Shown: positions 42,716-52,373, numbered from the stretch's first letter. The stretch is DNA of 64,000 nt from Roseateles_B sp051857535 (GCF_051857535.1 NZ_JBPZGY010000003.1:465296-529295); one strand, 5' to 3'. Program-made: numbers and translations. Notes: a model not told the origin generated them from the sequence alone.

Positions 42716-43138
42716 ATGAGTACTGTCTGGCGGATTGCATTGGCATGGATGCTGGCCCTGGCCTTGCCTCTGCAGGGCCATGCCGCCCAGCGCCTGGCGG
42801 CTTGCATGGGTGCCCCGGCGCTGCCGTCCGCTCAAGCCCCGCACCCTGTGTTCGGTGTCCATCTTCAGGCCCGCCCGCTTCATGAGGGCCTGGCTGAGGC
42901 GCATGACAGCCACTGCGATGCCGAACAGGGCGATGTGGCGACCGACGCCCCACGGCATGGCGCCTGCAGCGGCTGCAGCTCCTGCGCCGCCTGCTGTCAT
43001 GCGGTCGCACTCCTGCCCACTGCCCCCCCTTTGCCCCTGATGCCCGAGGAGCTTCCCGTGGCAGCCGTGGCCCGTGTGGCCTTGGTTCATGTGTGGCTGG
43101 ATACCCTGGAGCGGCCGCCGAGGTCCTCGATGCGCTGA
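42716..43138 (+). CDS. Exported Cys/His-rich small protein (DUF2946-like)
   Basis: A 140-residue protein with a signal peptide (MSTVWRIALAWMLALALPLQ, cleavage near GHAA). The middle holds HDSHCDAEQGDVATDAPRHG followed by ACSGCSSCAACCHAVALL. These Cys and His clusters could bind copper or zinc. It precedes a TolC-like lipoprotein and a multicopper oxidase in the same direction, so a role in metal handling is likely. Family assignment is tentative. Confidence 0.7.
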   Translation: MSTVWRIALAWMLALALPLQGHAAQRLAACMGAPALPSAQAPHPVFGVHLQARPLHEGLAEAHDSHCDAEQGDVATDAPRHGACSGCSSCAACCHAVALLPTAPPLPLMPEELPVAAVARVALVHVWLDTLERPPRSSMR

Positions 43139-43389
43139 GGTGCGGGCGCGCGGGCTTCTCTGTCTTGCGCTCGCCTCGCCGCTGCACGCGCTTGTCTCGC
43201 CCTAGCCGCGCCCGTTAGCGCGCCTGCCCCTGAGCGCTCGGTGCCATGCCAGCACCGCTGCGTGGCTCGGGACGACGCCGCAGGCCGGGACTACGATCGA
43301 TCACGCCTCATCAGCGGCAGCCAGCCGCAGGGCTGGCTGACCGCCTCTCCCTCACATTCATGGCCCGAACCATCATCACCGAGGTGCCC

Positions 43390-44805
43390 ATGCACGACAC
43401 CATTTCTATGGCCGCCCGCCGACGCCTTTTCCTGGCATTGGGCCCACTGCTGCTGAGCGCTTGCGCCAGCCTGAGCCCCGATGGCGGCATGGCGGCGCTG
43501 CAGTCCACCGCGAGGCAGCAACTCAAGGCCGAACTGCAGTCGGCACGCACGCCCGAGGACCAGGATCGCCTGGCCCTGCGCGTGGCCGAGCTGCTGAAGC
43601 AGCCGCTGAGCGCGGATGCGGCGGTGCAGATCGCCCTGCTGAACAACCGCGGCCTGCAGGCCGGCCTGCAGGCCCTGAGCATCGCGGAGGCCGAGCGGGT
43701 GCAGGCCAGCCGCCTGCCCAATCCTGCCTTCCGCCTGGGACGCCTCCAGCGGGGTGATGAGCGCGAGATCGAGCGCACGCTGGGCTTGGACCTTGGCGCC
43801 CTGATCAGCCTGCCCCTGCGTCGCCAGCAGCAGGAGCAGCGCCAGACCGCCGTCCAGCGCGAGCTTGCGCTGCAGATGCTGACGCTGGCGATGGACACCC
43901 GCAAGGCCTTCTACCAGGCCGTGGCCGCCGAGCAGACCGCGGTCTATCGCCAGGATGCCCGCGACGCCGCGCAGGCCGGGGCCGAACTGGCGCGTCGCAT
44001 GCAGCAGGCCGGCAACTGGAGCGCCCTGGATCAGGCGCGGGAGCAGGGGTTCCTCGCCGAGGCCAGGCTTGCCACCCTGCAGGCGGACCTTGCGCGCACT
44101 CGCGCGCGTGAGCGCCTGGCTCGTCTCCTGGGCGTGGACAGCACGGCAGTCCTGCAGCTGCCGCCCCGGCTGCCCGAGCTGCCGGCTCAGGTGGAGGCGC
44201 GGCCTGACATCGAGCGACAGGCCCTGCACAGCCGCCTGGACCTGCAGGCTGCCAGGGCACGAATGGAAGCCAGTGCTCGTGCCTTGGGGCTGGACAAAGC
44301 CACGCGCTTCGTGAACGTGCTGGAGCTGGACCTCAAGCACAACAGCGCCAGCGAGGCCCCGCGGCAGACCGGCTTCGAAATCGGCTTCGAAATTCCGCTC
44401 TTTGACTGGGGCGATGCGAGGGTGGCCCGTGCCGAGGCGCGCTACCTTCAGGACGCGCATCAAGCCGCGCAGGCCGTGATCGAGGCACGCTCCGAGTTGC
44501 GTGAAGCCTACCAGGGCTACCGCAGTGCCCATGAGGTCGCCCGTCATTACCGCGACGAGCTGTTGCCCCTGGCGCGGCGCGTGTCCGAGGAGCAACTGCT
44601 GCGCTACAACGGCATGTTCATCGGGGTCTTCGAGCTGCTGGCCGATGCCCGCGCCCAGATCGGTACCGTCAGCGCCTCCATCGAGGCCTTGCGCGACTTC
44701 TGGATCGCTCATGCGGACCTGGAGATGGCCATGGTCGGCCGCCCAGGCCCCACGTCACTGGAAAGCCCCGCCGCCGCGAGCACGGCCCGCGGCGCCGCGC
44801 ACTGA
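43390..44805 (+). CDS. TolC-family outer-membrane lipoprotein
   Basis: A 471-residue outer-membrane efflux channel. The lipobox is LLLSACASL (Cys near residue 26). Two TolC repeats follow, with QIALLNNRGLQAGLQALSIA in the first and the GFEIGFEIPLFDWGDARVAR strand region in the second; long coiled-coil helices flank both. GAGG six bases before ATG 43390 supports the start; 43360 is an in-frame alternative. It lies 11 bases before the multicopper oxidase gene. No RND pump is adjacent, although an RND operon without a channel is at 21-25.7 kb. Confidence 0.9.
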   Translation: MHDTISMAARRRLFLALGPLLLSACASLSPDGGMAALQSTARQQLKAELQSARTPEDQDRLALRVAELLKQPLSADAAVQIALLNNRGLQAGLQALSIAEAERVQASRLPNPAFRLGRLQRGDEREIERTLGLDLGALISLPLRRQQQEQRQTAVQRELALQMLTLAMDTRKAFYQAVAAEQTAVYRQDARDAAQAGAELARRMQQAGNWSALDQAREQGFLAEARLATLQADLARTRARERLARLLGVDSTAVLQLPPRLPELPAQVEARPDIERQALHSRLDLQAARARMEASARALGLDKATRFVNVLELDLKHNSASEAPRQTGFEIGFEIPLFDWGDARVARAEARYLQDAHQAAQAVIEARSELREAYQGYRSAHEVARHYRDELLPLARRVSEEQLLRYNGMFIGVFELLADARAQIGTVSASIEALRDFWIAHADLEMAMVGRPGPTSLESPAAASTARGAAH

Positions 44806-44816
44806 AAGGATCGCCC

Positions 44817-46241
44817 ATGTTCTCCCGACGCAATTTCTTCCGAGGCGCAGGTGTCCTGACGGCGGCCGCATCCGCTGCCTCCGTCAGCCGTGTGGCCCTG
44901 GCCGCGCTGCCCGAGGTCGTGCAGCAGACCCGCCCCGACACCATGCCGCCCCTGCAGCCCTCCGCCGGCCGGCCCTACCGTCCGGTGGTGACACTCAACG
45001 GCTGGACCCTGCCATTCCGCATGAACCAGGGCGTCAAGGAATTCCACCTGGTGGCCGAGCCAGTGCTGCGCGAGTTGGCGCCTGGGATGAAGGCCAGGCT
45101 GTGGGGCTACAACGGCCAGTCGCCCGGCCCCACCATCGAGGTGGTCGAGGGTGACCGTGTGCGCGTCTTCGTCACCAACCGCCTGCCCGAGCACACCAGC
45201 ATCCACTGGCATGGCCAGCGCCTGCCCAATGGCATGGACGGTGTCTCCGGCCTGACGCAGAAAGCCATCCAGCCGGGCCAGACTTATGTCTACGAGTTCG
45301 AGGCACGCCGCCCCGGCAGCTTCATGTACCACCCGCATGCCGACGAGATGACGCAGATGGCCATGGGCATGATGGGCTTGTGGATCACGCATCCCAAGGG
45401 CAGGCATCCGCTGATCGAGGAGGTGGACCGCGACTTCTGCTTCCTGCTCAATGCCTTCGACATCGATCCCGGCTCCGCCACACCGCGCATCATGACCATG
45501 CTGGACTTCAACCTCTGGTGCTGGAACAGCCGCGTCTTCCCTGGCATTGACACGCTCAATGTTCGCAAGAACGACAAGGTGCGCATCCGCGTGGGCAACC
45601 TCACGATGACCAACCACCCGATTCATGTGCATGGCCATGAGTTCACCGTCACCGGCACGGATGGTGGCCCCACGCCCAAGGCCGGCCGCTGGCCGGAGGT
45701 CACGACGGATGTGGCAGTGGGCCAGATGCGCCAGGTCGAGTTCCTCGCGGATGAGGAGGGCGACTGGGCCTTCCACTGCCACAAAAGCCACCACACCATG
45801 AATGCCATGGGTCATCAGGTGCCCACCATGATTGGCGTGCAGCAGCAGGACCTGGTCGAGAAGATCACCCGCCTGGTGCCTGACTACATGGCTATGGGCG
45901 AGCGCGGCATGGCCGAGATGGGCACCATGCAGATGCCGCTGCCGGACAACACCTTGCCGATGATGACGGGCGAAGGCCCCTTCGGTGGCGTTGAGATGGG
46001 TGGCATGTTCTCCATCCTCAAGGTGCGCAAGGGTCAGAAGCCAGGCGACTACAGCGATCCGGGCTGGTACCAGCACCCGCCGGGCACCGTGGCGCGCGAG
46101 TGGACCACGGGCCTGCCCGAGGCGGCGCGGTCATCGTCGGCGGGTGGGGCGGCCATGGCTCGGCAGTCGTCGTCCGAGGCTGAGTGGCGCGCCCGCAAGC
46201 CAGGTGCGAAGGGAGGCCATGGCGGGCACGGTGAGCATTGA
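44817..46241 (+). CDS. Multicopper oxidase, Tat-exported
   Basis: A 474-residue cupredoxin oxidase. The Tat signal is SRRNFFRGAGVLTAAA. Copper motifs are SIHWHGQRL, MYHPHADEM, HPIHVHGHEF and the type-1 site in FHCHKSHHTMNAMGHQ. A Met-rich stretch (MAMGERGMAEMGTMQMPLP, then MMTGEGP) and a His-rich C terminus (GGHGGHGEH) point to copper(I) handling, as in CueO/CopA. GAAAGGA precedes the start. It is coupled with the TolC-like lipoprotein gene, and together they look like a copper-tolerance unit. Confidence 0.95.
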   Translation: MFSRRNFFRGAGVLTAAASAASVSRVALAALPEVVQQTRPDTMPPLQPSAGRPYRPVVTLNGWTLPFRMNQGVKEFHLVAEPVLRELAPGMKARLWGYNGQSPGPTIEVVEGDRVRVFVTNRLPEHTSIHWHGQRLPNGMDGVSGLTQKAIQPGQTYVYEFEARRPGSFMYHPHADEMTQMAMGMMGLWITHPKGRHPLIEEVDRDFCFLLNAFDIDPGSATPRIMTMLDFNLWCWNSRVFPGIDTLNVRKNDKVRIRVGNLTMTNHPIHVHGHEFTVTGTDGGPTPKAGRWPEVTTDVAVGQMRQVEFLADEEGDWAFHCHKSHHTMNAMGHQVPTMIGVQQQDLVEKITRLVPDYMAMGERGMAEMGTMQMPLPDNTLPMMTGEGPFGGVEMGGMFSILKVRKGQKPGDYSDPGWYQHPPGTVAREWTTGLPEAARSSSAGGAAMARQSSSEAEWRARKPGAKGGHGGHGEH

Positions 46242-46284
46242 GCCGCTCGCCGCTCGCCGCTCGCCGCGCCCGTGCCTGGCACCG

Positions 46285-46300
46285 TGCAAGGCGCCTTGCA
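46285..46300. repeat. 16-bp perfect palindrome before modA
   Basis: TGCAAGGCGCCTTGCA is a perfect self-complementary sequence, 44 bases after the multicopper oxidase stop and about 117 before the ModA start. It may be an operator or part of a terminator; there is no T run. Three CCGCTCG copies (46243-46263) precede it. Confidence 0.4.
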
Positions 46301-46416
46301 AGGCAGAAGTGGCGGCCCCACCGTGCGGCCACGGCGCCGGGCGGCGCTGGGCTTGCCGCTCAGGCGATCAATGCCTGAGCGATTGCCGTTCCTGCGGGGA
46401 GGGGAGGTCGTTATGC

Positions 46417-47238
46417 ATGGGTGTATATTTCGCTCGGTTCACGATATCGCGTGCAGTTGCCAGGACCCCGCCCTTGAAGTTCCACCCGCACCCCCTCATC
46501 CTCAGGGCCGCGCTCGGCGGCCTGCTGCTGGGCTCGTTGCCGGCCTTGGCGGCCGAACTCACGGTCTCCGCGGCGTCCAGCCTGGGCAATGCCTTCAAGG
46601 ACATTGCGGTGGCCTTTGAGGCAGACCATCCCGGTACCCGGGTGCTGCTGAACATCGGTGCCTCGGATGCCCTGCTGGCGCAGATCAGCAAGGGCGCCCC
46701 CGTGGATCTGTTGGCGTCGGCAGACCAGGAGACCATGGACCGTGCAGAGACGCAGAAGGTGCTGGTCTCTGGCACGCGGCGCAACTTCGCCGGCAATCGT
46801 CTCGTGCTGATCGTGCCCAGTACAGGCTCGGTGGTCATCAAAGCCCTGCCGGACCTGCAGCGCGCGGACGTCCAGCGCATGGCGCTGGGCAAGCCCGAGG
46901 GCGTGCCTGCGGGTCGCTATGCCAAGTCCGCCTTGGTGGCCGCGCAGCTGTGGCCGGCCGTGGCGACCAAGGCCGTGTATGCCAGCAATGTGCGCCAGGC
47001 CCTGGACTATGTGGCCAGGGCCGAGGTGGACGCTGGCTTCGTCTATGCCACCGACGCGGCCATCCAGCAGGACAAAGTCCGGATCGCCGCCGTGGTACCG
47101 ACGCCAACGCCCATCAGCTACCCCGTTGCGGTGGTGGCCGGCTCTTCCAACGTCGAGACGGCGCGGCGGTTCATCGACTACCTGCTGTCGCCGGCAGGCC
47201 AGGCGATCCTGGCCCGATACGGCTTCCAGAAGCCCTGA
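46417..47238 (+). CDS. modA: ModA-like molybdate/anion-binding periplasmic protein
   Basis: A binding protein of the ModA family. ELTVSAASSLGNAFKDIAVA, then FEADHPGTRVLLNIGASDAL and LLASADQETMDRA are typical anion-site segments. AGNRLVLIVP, GKPEGVPAGRYAKSAL and DAGFVYATDA follow. ATG 46417 has a GGAGG nine bases upstream (273 residues). A TTG at 46474 (LKFHPHPLILRAALGG) gives a shorter, better signal peptide, and I cannot decide. No modB or modC is present, so the permease must be elsewhere or the protein has another role. Confidence 0.85.
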   Translation: MGVYFARFTISRAVARTPPLKFHPHPLILRAALGGLLLGSLPALAAELTVSAASSLGNAFKDIAVAFEADHPGTRVLLNIGASDALLAQISKGAPVDLLASADQETMDRAETQKVLVSGTRRNFAGNRLVLIVPSTGSVVIKALPDLQRADVQRMALGKPEGVPAGRYAKSALVAAQLWPAVATKAVYASNVRQALDYVARAEVDAGFVYATDAAIQQDKVRIAAVVPTPTPISYPVAVVAGSSNVETARRFIDYLLSPAGQAILARYGFQKP

Positions 47239-47283
47239 CCTGGCCGACGCAGCAGCAACTCTTGCCCGGGAACTGCCCTGGGC

Positions 47284-49101
47284 TCAGATGCGGGTGTCCC
47301 AGGGAACTGAGAGGCGCACTGCGCTGTGGATGATTCCCACCATGGAATAGGTCTGCGGAAAGTTGCCCCATAGTTCGCCCGTGGCAGGTGCCAGGTCTTC
47401 GCTGAGCAGGCCCAGGGGCGTGCGGCGAGCCAGCATGGCCTCGAAGTGCTCGCGGGCCTGTGCGCGCCGGCCGGTACGCGCCAGTGCATCGATGTGCCAG
47501 AAGGTGCAGACGTTGAAGGCAGTCTCGGGAAAGCCGAAGTCGTCGCGCCCTTCATAGCGCCGCATGAAATAGCCGTCGCTGAGCGTGGCTTCCAGGGCCT
47601 GCACCGTGCTGATGAAGCGTGGGTCCTGCGGGTTCAGAAATCCCACCTCGCCCATCAGCAGCACGCTGGCGTCCAGGTCGGACCCCTCGAAGCTTTCGAC
47701 AAAGGCCTGGCGCTTGTCGCTCCAGGAACGTGCCAGGATCTTGGCCTGGATGGTGTTGGCGCGCATGCGCCACAGGGCTGCGCGCTCCGGGCTGGCCAGC
47801 CGCTGCGCCACATGAGCCAGGCGGTCGCAGGCGGCCCAGCACATCAAGGCTGAGGAGGTGTGGATGCGCGCCCGCGTGCGCAGCTCCCAGATGCCCGCAT
47901 CGGGTCGTTCGTGCAGCAGCCAGGCCTGCTCGCCCATGGACTCCAGCGCCTCGAAATCCTTGGCGTCAGGCTGCCTGAACAGGCGCAGGTCATGGAAAGC
48001 CTGCGCAGCGCCGAGCACGACACTGCCATAGACATCGTGCTGGAAGTGCTCATAGGCCTGGTTACCGATGCGCACGGGCCCCATGCCCCGGTACCCGCAG
48101 ACACCCTCCACCACGGACTCGGGCAGTTCCGCCTCCAGCCCGATGCCGTACAGAGGCTGGACATGGCCGTCGCGCGCGCTGCGGATGACGTTGTAGAGCC
48201 AGTTGAGATAGCCCTCCATGGTGCCCACCTCGGACAGGCTGTTGAGCGCGCGCACCACGAAGAAGGCATCGCGGATCCAGCAGTAGCGGTAGTCCCAGTT
48301 GCGACCGCTGTCGGGCGCCTCGGGAATGCTCGTAGTCATGGCGGCCACGATGGCACCGGTCTCCTCGAACTGACAGAGCTTGAGCGTGATGGCGGCCCGG
48401 ATCACCGCCTCCTGCCATTCCAGCGGCAATGCCAGGCGGTGTGTCCAGTGACGCCAGTAGAGCGAGGTCTGCTCTTCGAAGCTGCGGGCGGTTTCCTCGA
48501 TGCCGGCATCCAGCGTCTCGTCCGGCCCCAGCAGCAGGCTGACGGGCTTGTGCAGTGAGAACCAGCTCTGGTCCACCAGATAGGTCTGCGGCACATTGCT
48601 GGTCAGGCGCAGGACCAGATCGGGCAGGATGTAGCGCAGGTGGTGGCTGCCTCGGGTGAGGGTGGGCGCCGTGAGGCCCCAGTCGCCACGCGGTGTCACG
48701 CGAAATCGCACCCGCGGATGCCCGGCCAGCGGGCGGACGCGCCGCACCAGTTGCGCAGGGCGGTAGGGGCGGTCGCGGGTGATGAAGCGCGGTGCGAAGT
48801 CCACCACCTCGATGCCCTGGCCCTGCTCATCCCACAGCTCGGTGCGAACGATGGCCGTGCCTGGCTCGTAGTGCTGCGTGGAGCGAGCCAGGTGTTCGAT
48901 CTCCACGCTGAAGACACCCTCCGAGCCGATGCCGCTCTCTGAGTGCATCAGCGCATCGAATACCGGCGTGCTGTCGAACCGCGGCATGCAGCACCAGACG
49001 ATGTGCGCTCGCGCATCAACCAGCGCACTGATCTGACCGTTGCCGATGAGTGCCAGGTCCAGTGATGCCGGAGGGGCTTGCAGCGATGGGTGTGCCTGCA
49101 T
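47284..49101 (-). CDS. Glycoside hydrolase family 15 protein
   Basis: A 605-residue cytosolic GH15-type protein (glucoamylase/trehalase group). An N-terminal beta domain (LIGNGQISALVDARAHIVWC, then MPRFDSTPVFDALM) is followed by an (alpha/alpha)6 barrel with SGRNWDYRYCWIRDAFFVVR, GYRGMGPVRIGNQAYEHFQH and ETAFNVCTFWHIDALARTGR. Bacterial relatives of this layout include trehalases. Divergence from the TPS and OtsB genes suggests trehalose or short glucan turnover. The start at 49101 (MQAHPSLQAPPAS) is chosen over 49155. Confidence 0.9.
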   Translation of the reverse strand: MQAHPSLQAPPASLDLALIGNGQISALVDARAHIVWCCMPRFDSTPVFDALMHSESGIGSEGVFSVEIEHLARSTQHYEPGTAIVRTELWDEQGQGIEVVDFAPRFITRDRPYRPAQLVRRVRPLAGHPRVRFRVTPRGDWGLTAPTLTRGSHHLRYILPDLVLRLTSNVPQTYLVDQSWFSLHKPVSLLLGPDETLDAGIEETARSFEEQTSLYWRHWTHRLALPLEWQEAVIRAAITLKLCQFEETGAIVAAMTTSIPEAPDSGRNWDYRYCWIRDAFFVVRALNSLSEVGTMEGYLNWLYNVIRSARDGHVQPLYGIGLEAELPESVVEGVCGYRGMGPVRIGNQAYEHFQHDVYGSVVLGAAQAFHDLRLFRQPDAKDFEALESMGEQAWLLHERPDAGIWELRTRARIHTSSALMCWAACDRLAHVAQRLASPERAALWRMRANTIQAKILARSWSDKRQAFVESFEGSDLDASVLLMGEVGFLNPQDPRFISTVQALEATLSDGYFMRRYEGRDDFGFPETAFNVCTFWHIDALARTGRRAQAREHFEAMLARRTPLGLLSEDLAPATGELWGNFPQTYSMVGIIHSAVRLSVPWDTRI

Positions 49102-49226
49102 GCGGAGACCTCTTGTTGCCGATCGAAACCCATGAAGCGCGTGTCTGCTGCGCAATCTTGGTACAAGAAGGCAGGCATCGCAGCCGGCCCAGCTTCAGTG
49201 CTCGGGGCGCATGCCGGGATCCAGGA

Positions 49227-51587
49227 ATGAAGACACTTCGACTTCAGCTGCGCTTCCTGCTTCCGCTTGCGGTCGCGCTGGTGGGGGCGGCCTACATCGC
49301 GCTTCCATTGCTTGATCAGGTTACGCTGCGATGGTTTTCGCGGGACCTCAATAGCCGTGGCGCCTTGATGGTCAATGCACTGTCCGATGCCGTGGCCGAA
49401 GCACTGCTGGAGCCCCGTGCCGATCGCCTGGCAACCCTTCTTGACCGAGCGGTCCAGGACGAGCGCCTTTTCGCGATCGCGGCTTGCGATGCCAACGGCG
49501 TTCTGCTGCACGCGACCCGATCCTTCCCGGATGGCCTCAGCTGCGCCCGCAGCCTGGCGATCGCCAACCGCACGGATCCGCGGCTGAAGCTGGCGGGCGG
49601 GGCCGTGCATGTCGGCATTCACGTCGTGACGCGGCCGTCACCGGACCCGACAGGGGCGCCCTGGCTTGGCGCTCCCGGTGCCAGTGATTGGGCAGGCTCG
49701 GGCGCGGCCTTGGCCACCGAAGGCCGCGTGCCGTCCGCCATGGAGAAGGTACCGACCAGCCCTGCATCCGAACTCGTCGGTCGGCTGGTAGTGCTGCATG
49801 ACATGAGCTTCATCGAGAAGCGCAGCCAGGACACCCGACGCTACCTCATAGGCTTCATTGCCAGCCTGGGCTTTGTCATTGCCCTCATCACCGTCAGCGT
49901 CGCACAGCTGAGCTGGCGCGGCTGGGTCAAGGGTGCCCGCGCCATCATGCGGGGCGAAGGCCTGGTCAGCCCCTTGCTCCCGCCTCCAGAGCTGGCGCCC
50001 TTTGTCGATGAACTGAGGAACAGCTTGCGCGACCTCGAGGATGAGTACCGGCGCATGCAGGGGCCACCGCTCGAATGGACCGGCGAGCATCTGCGCAGTC
50101 TGCTCCAGACCCAGTTGCGCGGAGACCAGGTCATTGTGGTGTCCAACCGTGAACCCTATCTCCACGAGCACTGCCCCGAGGGCATTGTCGTGCGCCGGCC
50201 CGCCAGCGGCCTGGTGACCGCAGTCGAGCCTGTGATGCGGGCCTGCTCGGGCACCTGGATTGCTCATGGCAGCGGCAGTGCAGACCTTGAGTCCGTGGAT
50301 GGCAATGACCGTGTCGCTGTGCCGCCTGGCATGGAGGACTACCTGCTTCGTCGCATCTGGCTGACACCCGAGGAAGAACAGGGCTACTACTATGGCTTCG
50401 CCAATGAAGGGCTCTGGCCGCTGTGCCATGTGGCGCATGTGCGCCCGGTCTTTCGCGAGTCGGATTGGGAAGCCTACCGGCAGGTGAATCAGCGTTTTGC
50501 CGATGCAGTCGTGGCCGAGGCGCGCGGTGAGGATCCCGTGGTCCTGGTACAGGACTACCACTTCGCCCTGCTGCCCGCGATGATCCGTGCCAAGCTGCCG
50601 CAGGCCACTGTGCTGACCTTCTGGCACATTCCCTGGCCCAACCCAGAATCCTTTGGCATCTGTCCCTGGCACAAGGAGATTCTGCAGGGCATGCTGGGCA
50701 GCACCATTCTGGGCTTCCACACCCGCTTCCATTGCAGGAACTTCATGGAGACGGTGGACCGCTTCCTCGAGGCCCGCATCGAGGCCGAATACTCGACCAT
50801 CAGTGTCCAGGACAAGGAGACGCTGGTGGAGAGCTACCCCATCTCCATCGAATGGCCCGATGAAGCCCGGACGGCTGCCTGGCCCAGCGTGGCCCAGTGC
50901 AGGCAGCGGGTCGTGGACCGCCTGGGCCTGCCTTCGGACCTCTGCCTTGCCGTCGGCGTGGACCGCTTTGACTACACCAAGGGCATCCTGGAGCGGCTCA
51001 ACGCGGTGGAGCGCCTGCTGGAGAAGGCGCCGCAATGGATAGGCCGCTTTGTCTTCGTGCAGGTGGCCGCGCCCACCCGCTCTTCCCTGGACGAGTACCG
51101 CAGCTTCCAGGACCACGTGGAGCGCGTGACTGAACGCATCAATGCACGCTTCGGCAGGCCAGGCTACCGGCCCGTGCACCTGCTCGCGCAGCACCATGAG
51201 CCGGATGCGGTGAATGAGTTGTTTCGCGCTGCCGACATCTGCGTGGTGACCAGCCTTCACGACGGCATGAATCTGGTTTGCAAGGAGTTCGTAGCTGCCC
51301 GAGACGACCAGCAGGGTGTGCTGGTGCTGAGTCGCTTTGCCGGGGCTGCGCGAGAGATGACCGAAGCCCTGATCGTCAACCCCTACCACGTCGAGGAGAC
51401 GGCCGACGCCCTGCAGCGTGCCGCGACCATGCCCGCCGCCGAGCAGCGCGAACGCATGGTGAGCCTGCGCAGCACGGTGCGGGAGTTCAACGTCTTTCGC
51501 TGGGCGGCACGCATGCTGGCCGACGCCGGACGCTGGCGCCTTCGAGCGCGGGTGGAGGCGCGTGTTCGGCGCCTGGGTCCGCGGTGA
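49227..51587 (+). CDS. Membrane-anchored sensor-like trehalose-6-phosphate synthase
   Basis: A 786-residue fusion. TM1 is at residues 7-29; an extracytoplasmic domain of about 175 residues (30-205) resembles Cache/PAS-type sensor inserts of two-component proteins. TM2 is at 206-228, then a HAMP-like linker with a coiled coil (DELRNSLRDLEDEYRRMQ). The GT20 domain (302-786) has VIVVSNREPYLHEH, VVLVQDYHFALLPAMI, TVLTFWHIPWPNPESFG, VGVDRFDYTKGILERLNA and SLHDGMNLVCKEFVA. It transfers glucose from a nucleotide sugar to glucose-6-phosphate. otsB follows after 9 bases. The sensor-enzyme fusion is unusual compared with the ~470-residue soluble OtsA. Confidence 0.92.
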   Translation: MKTLRLQLRFLLPLAVALVGAAYIALPLLDQVTLRWFSRDLNSRGALMVNALSDAVAEALLEPRADRLATLLDRAVQDERLFAIAACDANGVLLHATRSFPDGLSCARSLAIANRTDPRLKLAGGAVHVGIHVVTRPSPDPTGAPWLGAPGASDWAGSGAALATEGRVPSAMEKVPTSPASELVGRLVVLHDMSFIEKRSQDTRRYLIGFIASLGFVIALITVSVAQLSWRGWVKGARAIMRGEGLVSPLLPPPELAPFVDELRNSLRDLEDEYRRMQGPPLEWTGEHLRSLLQTQLRGDQVIVVSNREPYLHEHCPEGIVVRRPASGLVTAVEPVMRACSGTWIAHGSGSADLESVDGNDRVAVPPGMEDYLLRRIWLTPEEEQGYYYGFANEGLWPLCHVAHVRPVFRESDWEAYRQVNQRFADAVVAEARGEDPVVLVQDYHFALLPAMIRAKLPQATVLTFWHIPWPNPESFGICPWHKEILQGMLGSTILGFHTRFHCRNFMETVDRFLEARIEAEYSTISVQDKETLVESYPISIEWPDEARTAAWPSVAQCRQRVVDRLGLPSDLCLAVGVDRFDYTKGILERLNAVERLLEKAPQWIGRFVFVQVAAPTRSSLDEYRSFQDHVERVTERINARFGRPGYRPVHLLAQHHEPDAVNELFRAADICVVTSLHDGMNLVCKEFVAARDDQQGVLVLSRFAGAAREMTEALIVNPYHVEETADALQRAATMPAAEQRERMVSLRSTVREFNVFRWAARMLADAGRWRLRARVEARVRRLGPR

Positions 51588-51596
51588 GGGGGGGCC

Positions 51597-52373
51597 ATGA
51601 AGCCCCACATCTTCAGTCTGCAAGGGGAGCAGGCTCTGGCCATGACTATGGCGCTGCAGCCGCTGCTGGCCTTCGACTTCGACGGCACCCTGGCCCCCAT
51701 CGTGACGATGCCGGACATGGCTCGCATGCCCTCTGGGGTCGTCAGCCGCCTGCGCCTCCTCTCGCAGCGACTGCCCGTGGCCATCGTGACCGGCCGTGAG
51801 CTTGCCGATGTACGCAAGCGATTGGACTTCACCCCAAAGTACATCGTCGGAAGCCACGGGGCCGAGAGCGAGCTGCTGGATGCCTCACCGATGTGGGTGA
51901 GTGCCATGGCGTCGGCGCGTGAGTGGCTGCAGCCCTTTCGCACGGAGCTGCAGGACCTCGACGTGCACATCGAGGACAAGCGCAGCTCCATTGCCCTGCA
52001 CTTCCGCAGGGCACGCGAGCGCGAGCGGGCCCAGCGCAGGCTGGAGGAGATCCTCAAGACGGCGGGTCCAGCCCTGCATGTGTTCGGGGGCAAGCTGGTC
52101 TACAACATCGTGGCCGCCCGGGCGCCCGACAAGGCTGACGCCGTTCATGCCGTGATGGCTCGCGAGGGATCTGCCTCGGCTGTCTTCATTGGTGACGACG
52201 TCAATGACGAGCCGGTGTTCCAGCGTGCGCCCGCCCACTGGTTGACCATCAAGGTCGGCCGCACCAGTTGGCATTCCAGGGCGCGCTACTACCTGGACAG
52301 CCCGAGTGAGATGGCCTTGCTGCTCGACCGCATGCTGGCGCAACTGGCCGCTGCGCCAGCCCCCTCCGGCTAG
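51597..52373 (+). CDS. otsB: Trehalose-6-phosphate phosphatase
   Basis: A 258-residue HAD phosphatase that completes trehalose synthesis. Motif I is LLAFDFDGTLAPIV (residues 23-36), the Lys motif lies in HFRRARERERAQRR and GGKLVYNIVA, and the metal motif is FIGDDVNDEPVF. The start at 51597 is 9 bases after the synthase stop, so the two are co-translated. Confidence 0.95.
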   Translation: MKPHIFSLQGEQALAMTMALQPLLAFDFDGTLAPIVTMPDMARMPSGVVSRLRLLSQRLPVAIVTGRELADVRKRLDFTPKYIVGSHGAESELLDASPMWVSAMASAREWLQPFRTELQDLDVHIEDKRSSIALHFRRARERERAQRRLEEILKTAGPALHVFGGKLVYNIVAARAPDKADAVHAVMAREGSASAVFIGDDVNDEPVFQRAPAHWLTIKVGRTSWHSRARYYLDSPSEMALLLDRMLAQLAAAPAPSG

